Below, in pieces: positions 52,853-62,125 of a DNA stretch of 64,000 nt. Under the pieces are notes generated by a model that made no database searches, was not told where the DNA came from, and saw only the letters and a list, made by a program, of their open reading frames with translations. Source of the DNA: Colwellia sp. TT2012 (GTDB taxonomy: Bacteria; Pseudomonadota; Gammaproteobacteria; Enterobacterales; Alteromonadaceae); the NCBI RefSeq assembly GCF_001440345.1, contig NZ_LJYX01000021.1, positions 558,001-622,000 of the forward strand, written 5' to 3'. Each line of letters starts with the position of its first letter. The first letter of the stretch is position 1. The translations under genes were made by a program, and so were the position numbers.

Positions 52853-54721
52853 ATGGGTAAAATAGTTATGTTGCCAGAGCAACGCTTATTAAAGCAAAAC
52901 ACATCAAATTCAGCAAATAAAAGTAGTGCCTTAGATGCTAATCAACTGGCTTCACTACAACAAAGCGTTGCTGATTACTCATCACTACAACTTGCGTGGG
53001 CAAGCGGTTATTTAGCAGCGAAAAGCGAGCAAGGTCAATATGCTCAATTGGCACCTGCACCTCTTGCTGCAACCGTTGCGGCAAAAACCTTAACCATTTT
53101 GTATGCCTCACAAACAGGTAATGCTAAAGGTGTTGCTGGTCAACTAGAAAAAAATGCTAAAGCGGCCGGTATTCATGTCGTCCTGAAAAATATAGCCGAC
53201 TATAAAGCTAAAGCAATAAAAAATGAAACACATCTATTGATTGTCGCCAGTACTAATGGTGAAGGCGAGCCACCTGATGATGCCATTGAATTTCATGAAT
53301 TTTTATTAGGTAAGAAAGCGCCTAAGTTACCAAACCTAAGTTACAGTGTTTTAGCCTTGGGTGACAGCAGCTATGAATTTTTCTGTAAAACAGGTCAAGA
53401 TTTTGATGAGCGCTTACAAGCACTCGGTGCCAAACAGGTTAGCCCACGTGTAGATTGTGATGTTGATTACGATAGTGACAGTGAAAGCTGGACCTTAAAC
53501 ATTGTTGAAACCTTAAAAGAAGAGCTTACCCAAACAGATGCCCCTTTAGCAACCGTCAGTAATATTGGTGATTTACCAACGGCAGGTGCAGCTAGCGTGT
53601 ATACCAAACAAAAACCATTGGCCGCTGAATTTTCCTTAAGTCAAAAAATTACTGGTCGTGACTCAGCTAAAGATGTCCGCCACATTGAAATTGATTTAGG
53701 TGAGTCAGGTTTAACTTACCAAGTAGGTGACGCTTTAGGTGTTTGGTTTGAAAATGATGAACTGTTGGTTGCCAAGTTACTTACCGAGCTTAACTTTTCG
53801 GGTGAAGAAAAAATCAGCCTAAAGGTTGCCGGTGAAGTAGAGGCGTTTACTTTAAAAGCAGCGCTGATCAGCCAATTAGAAATTACTCAAACAGCACCAT
53901 CATTTATTGAGTTTTGGGCTAACGCTTCCAAAAACACTGAATTAGTTGCCGTTGCTAGTGATAAAAATACCGCCCGTGAATTTGCCGGTGTTCATCAAAT
54001 CATTGATGTTATTAGCTTGGCAAAGGCAGATATCGACGCACAAACATTTGTTGATGCCTTACGTAAAATCACTCCACGTTTATATTCAATCGCTTCAGCA
54101 CAAGCAGAAGTTGAAGAAGAAGTGCATTTAACCGTTGGTATCGTCAGTTATGAAGCCAATGGCGATACTCGCACCGGTGGTGCTTCAGGCTTCCTAGCAG
54201 AGCGTTTAGCCGAAGGTCAAAAAGTACGCGTTTTTGTCGAACATAACGATAACTTTCGCTTACCTCAAGCAGACGATACCCCCGTTATTATGATTGGCCC
54301 AGGCACAGGTGTTGCGCCATTTAGAGCCTTTATGCAAGAACGTGAAGCGCGTGATGCTAGTGGCGATAACTGGATGTTCTTTGGTGATCAAACCTTCACG
54401 CAAGACTTCTTATATCAAACGGAATGGCAGAATTATTTAAAATCAGGTTTATTAACCCGTATGGACCTAGCATTTTCTCGTGATCAAGCCGAGAAGATCT
54501 ATGTACAAGACCGATTAAAAGAACAAGCCGCTGACGTGTTTTCCTGGTTAGAGCGTGGCGCACACCTATATATTTGTGGTGATGGCAACCGCATGGCTAA
54601 AGATGTGCACCAAACCTTGGTAGAAATCATTGCCGAGCACGGCAAGTTAAGTACAGAGCAAGCAGAAGATTATTTAAAATCACTTAGATCTAATAAGCGT
54701 TACCAGAAGGATGTTTACTAA
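52853..54721 (+). CDS. cysJ: Sulfite reductase flavoprotein subunit
   Basis: The ~622-residue diflavin reductase passes electrons from NADPH to CysI for sulfite reduction. A flavodoxin domain begins [16 protein letters not shown], then come an FAD/connecting domain ([18 protein letters not shown]) and an NADPH domain ([20 protein letters not shown]). It ends [10 protein letters not shown], as usual for CysJ. A second ATG at 52868 is possible. The stop overlaps the cysI start (TAATG), so the pair is translationally coupled. Confidence 0.95.
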   Translation: MGKIVMLPEQRLLKQNTSNSANKSSALDANQLASLQQSVADYSSLQLAWASGYLAAKSEQGQYAQLAPAPLAATVAAKTLTILYASQTGNAKGVAGQLEKNAKAAGIHVVLKNIADYKAKAIKNETHLLIVASTNGEGEPPDDAIEFHEFLLGKKAPKLPNLSYSVLALGDSSYEFFCKTGQDFDERLQALGAKQVSPRVDCDVDYDSDSESWTLNIVETLKEELTQTDAPLATVSNIGDLPTAGAASVYTKQKPLAAEFSLSQKITGRDSAKDVRHIEIDLGESGLTYQVGDALGVWFENDELLVAKLLTELNFSGEEKISLKVAGEVEAFTLKAALISQLEITQTAPSFIEFWANASKNTELVAVASDKNTAREFAGVHQIIDVISLAKADIDAQTFVDALRKITPRLYSIASAQAEVEEEVHLTVGIVSYEANGDTRTGGASGFLAERLAEGQKVRVFVEHNDNFRLPQADDTPVIMIGPGTGVAPFRAFMQEREARDASGDNWMFFGDQTFTQDFLYQTEWQNYLKSGLLTRMDLAFSRDQAEKIYVQDRLKEQAADVFSWLERGAHLYICGDGNRMAKDVHQTLVEIIAEHGKLSTEQAEDYLKSLRSNKRYQKDVY

Positions 54722-56475
54722 TGAGCAGCAATTTCACCAAAGTAGAAAACCCTGTATTAATTGTTGAAGGTAAACAAGCCGATAACGAACGCATGAAAGC
54801 AGAAAGTGACTACCTTCGTGGTACCATTAAAGAAGATCTAGCCGATAGAATGACCGGTGGCTTCACTGGCGATAACTCGCAGTTAATTCGTACTCACGGC
54901 ATGTATCAACAAGATGATCGTGATATTCGTGCTGAACGTCAAAAGCAGAAGTTAGAGCCATTACACAATGTTATGCTTAGAGCGCGTTTACCCGGCGGTA
55001 TTATCAGTCCAACACAATGGTTGGCTATTGATAAATTTGCCGATGACTATACCTCGTACGGTAGTATTCGTTTAACCACTCGGCAAACCTTTCAGTTTCA
55101 TGGGGTTTTAAAGCCAAACATTAAATTAATGCACCAAACACTACACAGTGTAGGTCTTGATTCTATTGCTACCGCAGGTGATGTTAACCGCAACGTACTT
55201 TGTACTTCCAACCCTGTTGAGTCTGAATTGCATCAAGAAGCGTATGAATGGGCCACTAAACTCAGTGAACATTTATTACCAAAAACGCGTGCTTACGCAG
55301 AAATTTGGTTGGATGAAGTACGTGTTGAAACCACGGAGGGTGAAGTCGTAGAGCCAATTTTAGGCAGTAACTATTTACCACGTAAGTTTAAAACTACCGT
55401 GGTTATTCCACCGAATAACGATATCGACGTTCATGCCAATGACTTAAACTTTGTTGCCATCAGTAAAGACGGTAAATTAATCGGCTTTAACGTACTGGTT
55501 GGCGGTGGTTTAGCCATGACTCATGGTGATAATTCAACTTACCCTCGTTGTGCCGATGACTTTGGTTTTATCCCGAAAGAGCACACCTTAGCGATTGCTG
55601 AAGCGGTTGTTACTACGCAACGTGATTGGGGTAATCGTGTTAACCGTAAAAATGCTAAAACTAAATACACCTTAGACCGAGTGGGTGTTGATACCTTCAA
55701 AGCCGAAGTAGAGCGTCGTGCCGGTATTAACTTTAGCGATTCTCGTCCATACAAGTTCACCACCCGTGGTGATAGTTTTGGTTGGGTTGCCGGTATTGAT
55801 GGTAAATATCATTTAACTTTATTCATTGAAAATGGCCGTATTCTTGATTCCCTAAGAGCAGATTTAGACGGTAAAACATTAAAAACCGGTATGCGTGAAA
55901 TAGCCAAAATTCATCAAGGTGACTTCCGCTTAACCGCAAACCAAAACTTAATCGTTGCCGGTGTCGCTGAAGCTGATAAAGCCGCTATTGAACAACTGGC
56001 TCGTCAGCATGGTTTAATGAATGACGGTCTTTCTAATCAACGTAAGAACTCAATGGCTTGTGTTTCTTTCCCAACTTGCCCATTAGCCATGGCTGAAGCC
56101 GAGCGTTACTTACCCGGTTTAGTCGATGATGTTGAAGCCATCCTGACTAAAAATGGCTTAAAAGACGAAAGTATTATACTGCGTGTTACTGGCTGCCCTA
56201 ATGGCTGTGGCCGCGCCATGCTGGCTGAAATTGGCTTAATTGGTAAAGGTCCGGGTAAATACAATATGTATTTAGGCAGTGATGTAGCCGGCTCTCGTGT
56301 ACCAAAATTATATAAAGAGAATCTTGATGAAGCCGATGTACTTAGCGAAATAGATGCATTAACTGCACGTTGGTCAGCCGAGCGTAATGAAAGTGAAGCC
56401 TTTGGTGACTTTGTTATCCGCGCAGGTATTGTTGAACAAGTGATTGTCAGCTTTAGGGACTTCCATCATGCCTAA
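54721..56475 (+). CDS. cysI: Sulfite reductase haemoprotein subunit
   Basis: The 584-residue enzyme reduces sulfite to sulfide with sirohaem and a 4Fe-4S cluster. The cluster cysteines are in [10 protein letters not shown] (C-x5-C) and [11 protein letters not shown] (C-x3-C). Sirohaem pocket motifs include [12 protein letters not shown] near 115 and [14 protein letters not shown] near 260. Length matches E. coli CysI. It overlaps cysJ at the start and cysH by 8 bp at the end. Confidence 0.97.
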   Translation: MSSNFTKVENPVLIVEGKQADNERMKAESDYLRGTIKEDLADRMTGGFTGDNSQLIRTHGMYQQDDRDIRAERQKQKLEPLHNVMLRARLPGGIISPTQWLAIDKFADDYTSYGSIRLTTRQTFQFHGVLKPNIKLMHQTLHSVGLDSIATAGDVNRNVLCTSNPVESELHQEAYEWATKLSEHLLPKTRAYAEIWLDEVRVETTEGEVVEPILGSNYLPRKFKTTVVIPPNNDIDVHANDLNFVAISKDGKLIGFNVLVGGGLAMTHGDNSTYPRCADDFGFIPKEHTLAIAEAVVTTQRDWGNRVNRKNAKTKYTLDRVGVDTFKAEVERRAGINFSDSRPYKFTTRGDSFGWVAGIDGKYHLTLFIENGRILDSLRADLDGKTLKTGMREIAKIHQGDFRLTANQNLIVAGVAEADKAAIEQLARQHGLMNDGLSNQRKNSMACVSFPTCPLAMAEAERYLPGLVDDVEAILTKNGLKDESIILRVTGCPNGCGRAMLAEIGLIGKGPGKYNMYLGSDVAGSRVPKLYKENLDEADVLSEIDALTARWSAERNESEAFGDFVIRAGIVEQVIVSFRDFHHA

Positions 56476-57232
56476 TAATGCAAGCGCAAGTGTTGCAGAA
56501 GGGGCTATTAATACCCCCTTTACGGCACCGTTCCCCAACCCTTCAATTGCAGATTGGAATCAATCTCTTGAAAAAGAATCGCCCATTGCCCGAGTAGAAT
56601 GGGCAATGGACAACTTACCGGGTGAATTTGTCTTATCGTCTAGCTTTGGTATTCAATCAGCAGTGATGCTGCACTTGCTTACCCAAGTAGATAGTAATAT
56701 TCCGGTATTAATAACCGATACCGGTCACTTGTTTCCTGAGACCTACCGCTTTATCGAACAGTTGACCGAGCGCTTAAAGTTGAATTTACACGTTTATCAA
56801 GCGAAAGAAAGCACCGCTTGGCAACAAGCAAAGTATGGTGAAGAATGGGCCATAAGTGATGATACGCTGAAAACCTATAACCGCCGTAATAAAGTTGAAC
56901 CCCTTGAGCGTGGCTTAACCGATCTTAAAGCAAACACTTGGTTTTCCGGCATACGACGTCAGCAATCAGCTCACCGTGAAGGTTTGTCAGTAGTAAGTAC
57001 CCTTCGCGGCCGTTATAAAGTACATCCCATTATTGATTGGACTAATAAAGACGTGCATGAGTATCTAACTAAGCATAATTTACCTTACCACCCACTTTGG
57101 GATGAAGGTTATGTCTCGGTTGGTGATGTGCATAGTACTAAACCGTTAACGCTAGGTATGAGTGAAGAAGATACTCGTTTTGGCGCTGGCCAACGTGAAT
57201 GTGGTTTGCATACCGACGGTGATGGTATTTAA
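56468..57232 (+). CDS. cysH: Phosphoadenylyl-sulfate reductase
   Basis: The 254-residue enzyme reduces PAPS to sulfite with thioredoxin. It has [13 protein letters not shown] near 55, [13 protein letters not shown] near 80, and the C-terminal catalytic ECGLH, the nucleophilic-cysteine signature. There is no second cysteine pair, so it is the PAPS-type enzyme. The ATG at 56468 is preferred; an upstream TTG would lie deeper inside cysI. It ends the cysJIH operon before a terminator. Confidence 0.96.
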   Translation: MPNNASASVAEGAINTPFTAPFPNPSIADWNQSLEKESPIARVEWAMDNLPGEFVLSSSFGIQSAVMLHLLTQVDSNIPVLITDTGHLFPETYRFIEQLTERLKLNLHVYQAKESTAWQQAKYGEEWAISDDTLKTYNRRNKVEPLERGLTDLKANTWFSGIRRQQSAHREGLSVVSTLRGRYKVHPIIDWTNKDVHEYLTKHNLPYHPLWDEGYVSVGDVHSTKPLTLGMSEEDTRFGAGQRECGLHTDGDGI

Positions 57233-57268
57233 TTTTTGCTCAAATATAGTAAATAACTAGATCGTCAT

Positions 57269-57304
57269 AAAAAGCTAAATGAGTCACTCTTTTAGCTTTT
57301 TTTG
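57269..57304 (+). terminator. Intrinsic terminator of cysJIH
   Basis: AAAAAGCTAAA, a loop of 11 bases, then TTTAGCTTTTTTT forms a clear stem and U-tract 37 bp after the cysH stop. Confidence 0.88.
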
Positions 57305-57346
57305 TGTCCTGTATTTCTCCTTATTAACAGCTTGGCGCTTTGTTTT

Positions 57347-57732
57347 CTGCTTGGCGTCGCGGTGGCGACCACACCCAAGGGGCGACGTACCGCCTCGCCT
57401 CCCCTTGGAACCCCTGCGACGCCCTACTCAACAGAACATTCAACCACCAACTAGCGTAAACCACGATTCCTGCCGATTTATCGTCCCTGAACAACGGCAG
57501 CCCTCGACGACAGGACAATATGCTCCTTTATTTGAAAGAGCCTTGATAACACTTGAGTGAATTGAAGAATACGTTTGTTAGCAGCGCCGGGGAATTCCAA
57601 AGGGCTTAACTTAGGTGCAGTGCGTTTAGCCCCCTTCTATGCTGGGTGCTGTCGCCACCGCGACAAGACATTTAAATTTTCTCTGACCCGGAGGTATCCC
57701 TCATTTATTCAATGTTCACTAATACCACAAAG
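57347..57732. repeat. Long dispersed intergenic repeat, copy B
   Basis: This is the partner of copy A at 19591-19989. The inverted ends are longer here, TCGCGGTGGCGAC (57357-57369) and GTCGCCACCGCGA (57651-57663). It holds two segments absent from copy A near the ends, CCACACCCAAGGGG-like and CCCGGAGGTATCCC-like, and lacks A's central double hairpin. The rest is nearly identical. A reading frame across it encodes a Pro/Arg-rich peptide with no family match and is not called a gene. Confidence 0.85.
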
Positions 57733-57883
57733 CGGTCTATTTGTTGTTCAAAACCACACTATCTAACGACTACTTTGATACGTTAGAAGACATTAGAATA
57801 GTTGACTTAAGGCAGAGAGTTGAGATGATTTTTGTTGTAGAGTTGATATAAACCACATACGTCGATTAACGCAGCTCTATGAG

Positions 57884-57918
57884 CAAAAAAAGCATCTACC
57901 AAATTGGAAGATGCTTCT
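57884..57918 (-). terminator. Intrinsic terminator of the second PEP-CTERM gene
   Basis: On the minus strand AAGCATCT, an 11-base loop, AGATGCTT and a run of T make a terminator about 90 bp after the stop of the gene at 58004-58813. Confidence 0.82.
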
Positions 57919-58003
57919 TGATAATTATCGACAACATTGGGTTACATCGGTTTATTCAAGCATACCGTCGTCGATACTTGATTTAGATAACGATTCGAAG
58001 CGT

Positions 58004-58813
58004 TTAAACGCGATTTTTACGGCGTAAACCTAAGCCCATTAAGCCTAATGCAAAAATAGCTATTGTGGATGGCTCAGGAACAGAAGTCGAAAAATCACCA
58101 TCTGTGATTGAAGCTTCTCTCAAGCCGAATGCCACAGCATCACCTGTAACATTATAAGTTTCAAACACAGTAAATTTCTGTGTATCGACATCCGTGTAGT
58201 AACTATGAGTAATATGCGCATCAACGACTGGCTCTGTTAACCCGATAAGGTTTCCTGCGGTTGTGGCACTGAAAGCACCGTTTGTAGAAATAGTATTATT
58301 GCTGGTGGAACCGAATGATGGAATAAAATCATACCAACTTTGACCATAATTTTCGTCGGTGTTTACGTATATACCGCCATCATTGTTAAAATAGGTAGTA
58401 AAATTAGCCTTATTATTTACCAACTGAGTTCTTAAGTTCGAAGCATTACCTGCGCCAACCATTATCATGTCAAAAAGGTTGTTACCTAATGTATCTAGAC
58501 CAAAGACTAAAGATTCCCAACCCGAAGACGAAACGTTAAAAAAGGAGGAATCCCACCCACTGCTGTCCAAAAGCGATTCGACATTATTATAATTATTCCC
58601 ATAATTTATATACGCCACAGTATACTGACTTCGAGCGTTAGTACTTAGAGAAGATTGTCCGAAAGCCAAGTAATCCAAACCTGCAGACATGTAAAGAGAA
58701 TTCCCGTGTTCATCTGAGTCATGACCGGTAATGAATATAGCGCCGGCGTTAGCTGAAGAAGCAATCATAGCAAGGCTAAGAGCTCCCACGTGTAATAATC
58801 TAGTCCATTTCAT
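58004..58813 (-). CDS. PEP-CTERM sorted surface protein
   Basis: The 269-residue exported protein has a signal peptide (1-23, cleavage ANA-G). It has a secreted body beginning IFITGHDSDEHGNSLYMSAG and a canonical sorting tag: SVPEPSTIAIFALGLMGLGL followed by RRKNRV. The tag is of the exosortase-processed type. The body is rich in Asn, Ser and Tyr and resembles other GHDxDxH-type PEP-CTERM proteins whose role is unknown. A strong sigma-54 site lies 95-111 bp upstream. It is isolated from the prsT locus by 28 kb. Confidence 0.88.
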   Translation of the reverse strand: MKWTRLLHVGALSLAMIASSANAGAIFITGHDSDEHGNSLYMSAGLDYLAFGQSSLSTNARSQYTVAYINYGNNYNNVESLLDSSGWDSSFFNVSSSGWESLVFGLDTLGNNLFDMIMVGAGNASNLRTQLVNNKANFTTYFNNDGGIYVNTDENYGQSWYDFIPSFGSTSNNTISTNGAFSATTAGNLIGLTEPVVDAHITHSYYTDVDTQKFTVFETYNVTGDAVAFGLREASITDGDFSTSVPEPSTIAIFALGLMGLGLRRKNRV

Positions 58814-58907
58814 TGTTTGAAACCTTAATAATATATTTTTGAAGGTCGCAAGGAAGGTATTACAGATCCATTGCGGCTAAGTTGCATTAAAAGCAACATT
58901 TGAAGAA

Positions 58908-58924
58908 AGCATTAATCGTGCCAA
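58908..58924 (-). promoter_or_regulatory. Sigma-54 (-24/-12) promoter for the second PEP-CTERM gene
   Basis: On the minus strand TTGGCACGATTAATGCT has a perfect TGGCACG, a 4-base spacer, and ATGC against TTGC, so both the GG and GC core pairs are present at the right distance. The predicted start is near 58897, giving an 84-nt leader to the ATG at 58813. Confidence 0.8.
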
Positions 58925-59556
58925 TAAAAATACTGTATATTTATCAGTAGTATAGGATTTAGTATATCTCAAAGTATATTACGTTGTAAAATATTCTGAC
59001 ACTTTAATAGCAATATGATTAATACTAGGCTGTTTATCAATAATAACTTGAAGATGCAGTACATTATCAAAGATTTAAGAAATGAGTTTATACAGCTTAT
59101 CACGATAATTTGTACACATTAGTCTAGCTTGATTACATAATACAATGATCTAATGTTACTTTTTAGCTCAACTTTAGTAATAAATCTGTATTCTATCATT
59201 ACAGGAAGCTACCCGATCCCCTCATTTATCTTCATGATTAGCGCAGGGACAACAAAGGTAAGCGTATGATACCAAGATCTACGAACTTATTCGGTCCTAG
59301 CGTACAAAATTGGCTTTATCAATTAAATACAAAACGACTATTATATGGCAACTATCATCCTTTGTAATGTAGTCTAGTAGGTCTTCTTTTAGCGATTTGT
59401 TGTCGTAAAGTACCACCATAAGCTAAGGTCTGCTTTTGGCTATTAGTTGACCTAATGAAAAACCAATCCCTAACTTCTGCTTAGCGCACCAAGCTGTCTT
59501 ACAAAACGCTAGAGTATCCACAACAAGACCGTATCTTAGTTTTGTATTATTAACCC
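58925..59556. other. Gap between the PEP-CTERM gene and epmA, mostly featureless
   Basis: Over 600 bp without a convincing gene. A minus-strand stretch near 59370-59440 reads AYGGTLRQQIAKRRPTR, faintly like part of a transposase-like family, but it is too short and broken to call. No terminator for the convergent side is clear. Region contents beyond the sigma-54 promoter are unassigned. Confidence 0.4.
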
Positions 59557-60534
59557 CTAGGCTCGCTCTATTGAAAAACTCTGCACTTCACTTATTTCTT
59601 GGATATCAAGCGCCAACATCACTAAACGGTCGATGCCTAAAGCGACACCAGAACATTGTGGTAGACCATGTTTTAATGCGGCGATAAAGTTTTTATCTAT
59701 CGGTCTGCTACTCAAGCCTTGCGCGGCTCTTTTAGCATTATCTTGTTCAAATCTTATTTGTTGCTCATTAGCATCAGTTAGCTCATTAAAGCCATTTACC
59801 AACTCAATGCCTTTGAAGTAACATTCAAATCGTTGTGCTACCCGTGAATCCTCTGATGAGACCCTTGCCAGTGATGCCTGAGCAATTGGAAAGTCGTAGA
59901 TAAATTGTGGTTGGTTGATACCAATTGTTGGCTCGATAATTTCGGTGAAAATAAATTGCAGCAGTAAGTCTGCGTCTTGCATTTCAATTAGCCAGTCGGC
60001 ACTTTTATCATATTTGTTTAATACCTCAACCAGCTCAGCAAAACTGGCGGTTAAGGGATCAACGGCGACTGTTTGCATAAATATATCTTGGTAGCTAGAA
60101 AATAGTACCTTATTACCGCCTAAAACGACTTGTAATAGCTCTGCCACCTCATGCATCAAATCAAACTGATCAAAGCCAATACGGTACCATTCAAGCATCG
60201 TAAACTCAGGGTTATGGTTGCGGCCTGACTCTTCATGGCGAAATGATTTTGCAATTTGGAAAATACAGCCATATCCGCAAGCAAGTAGACGCTTCATGTG
60301 AAACTCTGGCGATGTTTGTAAATATAAGCTAGTTGAATGACCAGCAGCACTGTCTGCTAAAAAGTTATATTTACAGGTGAAAGCATCCAAATATACATCG
60401 GTGACTGTGCCCTGAGATAGCGCTGGTGTTTCCACCTCGACCACTTGGCGTTCAGCAAAAAACTGTCTTATTTGTTGGAGTATCTGCGCTCTTTTTTGCG
60501 CATTTTTCCAAGTAAGTGTTGCTTGCCAGTTCAT
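59557..60534 (-). CDS. epmA: EF-P-(R)-beta-lysine ligase
   Basis: The 325-residue class II synthetase-like protein adds beta-lysine to elongation factor P. It resembles the LysRS catalytic domain without the tRNA-binding domain. It has VEVETPALSQGTVTDVYLDA (motif 1), FRHEESGRNHNPEFTMLEWY (motif 2) and GVALGIDRLVMLALD (motif 3). Length is typical of EpmA/GenX/PoxA. The partner genes epmB and efp are not in the window. Confidence 0.94.
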   Translation of the reverse strand: MNWQATLTWKNAQKRAQILQQIRQFFAERQVVEVETPALSQGTVTDVYLDAFTCKYNFLADSAAGHSTSLYLQTSPEFHMKRLLACGYGCIFQIAKSFRHEESGRNHNPEFTMLEWYRIGFDQFDLMHEVAELLQVVLGGNKVLFSSYQDIFMQTVAVDPLTASFAELVEVLNKYDKSADWLIEMQDADLLLQFIFTEIIEPTIGINQPQFIYDFPIAQASLARVSSEDSRVAQRFECYFKGIELVNGFNELTDANEQQIRFEQDNAKRAAQGLSSRPIDKNFIAALKHGLPQCSGVALGIDRLVMLALDIQEISEVQSFSIERA

Positions 60535-60553
60535 TGTATTTCCTCGTTAATCT

Positions 60554-60644
60554 GCGCGAACAAGTTCCCGCCTACATAAATTCGATCACTGTAGGCTGGA
60601 TTTCAATCCCGCCATTATTTAGCGCGAACAAGTTCCCGCCTACA
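60554..60644. repeat. GCGCGAACAAGTTCCCGCC repeat cluster
   Basis: The 23-bp sequence GCGCGAACAAGTTCCCGCC plus TACA occurs twice, at 60554-60576 and 60622-60644. Between them lies an inverted form, TGTAGGCTGGATTTCAATCC (60590-60609). This is a REP-like palindromic unit, more GC-rich than its surroundings. It is upstream of epmA. Confidence 0.85.
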
Positions 60645-60671
60645 CGGGTTAAATTGCAGTATAACAAGATC

Positions 60672-60701
60672 AAAAAAGGCCGCGTTAGCGACCTTTTTTT
60701 A
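60672..60701 (-). terminator. Terminator after tuf
   Basis: AAAAAAGGCCGCGTTAGCGACCTTTTTTT forms a stem with flanking A and T tracts, readable in both directions. On the minus strand it ends transcription from tuf. It lies between tuf and epmA. Confidence 0.8.
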
Positions 60702-60726
60702 ATAATACTGTTTCTTATAATATTGA

Positions 60727-60836
60727 TAGATTAATTTGCTGCTAGATGCAGTGTTAGCAAAGTAGAAGTACGCAGTTGACGTGAGTCAATGAGTACTGTC
60801 AATGCCGCTAACACCAACTCTAGCGCAAATTAATTA
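60727..60836. repeat. Large imperfect hairpin directly after tuf
   Basis: Arms TTAATTTGCTGCTAGATGCA...GTTAGC and GCTAAC...CTAGCGCAAATTAA fold onto each other over about 110 bp with a few mismatches, starting 5 bp after the tuf stop. An inner palindrome TTGACGTGAGTCAA-like lies in the loop. It may be a MITE remnant or a 3' stabilising structure for a highly expressed mRNA. Confidence 0.65.
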
Positions 60837-60840
60837 TCAA

Positions 60841-62025
60841 TTAAGATATAATTTTAGAAACAACACCAGCACCAACAGTACGACCACCTTCACGGATAGC
60901 GAAGCGTAAACCTTCATCCATCGCTACTGGGTTGATTAGCTCAACAACAAACTTCAAGTTGTCACCAGGCATTACCATTTCAACACCTTCAGGAAGCTCT
61001 ACAGCACCAGTGATATCCGTTGTACGGAAGTAAAACTGTGGACGGTAGCCTTTGAAGAATGGAGTATGACGGCCACCTTCATCTTTGCTTAAGATGTAAA
61101 CTTCTGATTCGAATTTAGTATGAGGTAAGATTGAACCTGGAGCACAAAGTACTTGGCCACGTTCAACATCTTCACGCTTAAGACCACGAAGAAGAATACC
61201 ACAGTTCTCGCCAGCACGACCTTCGTCAAGAAGCTTACGGAACATTTCAACACCAGTACAAGTAGATTTTTGTGTATCACGGATACCAACAACTTCTACT
61301 TCGTCACCAACTTTAACGATACCACACTCAACACGACCCGTTACTACAGTACCACGGCCTGAGATTGAGAAAACGTCTTCAATTGGCATAATGAATGCCG
61401 CATCAATTGCACGTTCTGGCTCTGGAATGTAAGTATCTAAGTGATGAGCTAGCTCAAGTACTTTCTCTACCCATTTTTCTTCGCCGTTCAATGCACCTAA
61501 GGCTGAACCTTGAATTACTGGTAAATCATCACCTGGGAAGTCATATTCGCTAAGAAGTTCACGAACTTCCATTTCTACTAGCTCTAATAACTCTTCGTCA
61601 TCAACCATGTCACATTTGTTCATGAATACGATGATGTAAGGAACACCAACTTGACGAGATAATAAGATGTGCTCACGTGTTTGTGGCATAGGACCATCAG
61701 TAGCCGCAACTACTAAGATAGCGCCATCCATTTGTGCAGCACCGGTGATCATGTTTTTGATGTAATCAGCATGGCCTGGACAATCTACGTGGGCATAGTG
61801 ACGAACTTCTGTATCATATTCGATGTGAGAAGTATTAATAGTAATACCACGTTCACGCTCTTCAGGAGCATTATCGATTTGAGCAAAATCTTTGACATCG
61901 CCGCCATATTTTTCCGCTAACACTTTAGAAATTGCCGCTGTTAATGTTGTTTTACCGTGATCTACGTGACCGATAGTACCAACGTTAACGTGCAGTTTGG
62001 TACGTTCAAATTTTTCTTTAGCCAT
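60841..62025 (-). CDS. tuf: Elongation factor Tu
   Basis: The 394-residue GTPase delivers aminoacyl-tRNA to the ribosome. It has GHVDHGKTT (P-loop), DCPGHADY (G3) and NKCD (G4), then domains 2 and 3, ending GVVSKIIS. Its position 100 bp downstream of fusA identifies it as the tufA-type copy of the str operon. Codon use is strongly biased, as expected for a highly expressed gene. A second tuf copy may exist elsewhere. Confidence 0.98.
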   Translation of the reverse strand: MAKEKFERTKLHVNVGTIGHVDHGKTTLTAAISKVLAEKYGGDVKDFAQIDNAPEERERGITINTSHIEYDTEVRHYAHVDCPGHADYIKNMITGAAQMDGAILVVAATDGPMPQTREHILLSRQVGVPYIIVFMNKCDMVDDEELLELVEMEVRELLSEYDFPGDDLPVIQGSALGALNGEEKWVEKVLELAHHLDTYIPEPERAIDAAFIMPIEDVFSISGRGTVVTGRVECGIVKVGDEVEVVGIRDTQKSTCTGVEMFRKLLDEGRAGENCGILLRGLKREDVERGQVLCAPGSILPHTKFESEVYILSKDEGGRHTPFFKGYRPQFYFRTTDITGAVELPEGVEMVMPGDNLKFVVELINPVAMDEGLRFAIREGGRTVGAGVVSKIIS

Positions 62026-62125
62026 TTTTCAATTACCTTAAAGTTTAGTAAACTATATAAATTAAAAGGCGCAGTCAAAATGACCTTGCCAGATGTAAAT
62101 ATCTAATATTCTAGTAATGGATGCC

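Noticed and set aside
57279..57560. 93-codon plus-strand ORF overlapping the cysH terminator and repeat copy B
   Set aside because: It runs through a terminator and a non-coding repeat; copy A does not preserve the frame; the peptide is a Pro/Arg-rich run without family features.
59370..59480. Minus-strand peptide AYGGTLRQQIAKRRPTR suggesting a transposase remnant
   Set aside because: Too short, broken by stops, and the resemblance is only a few residues.
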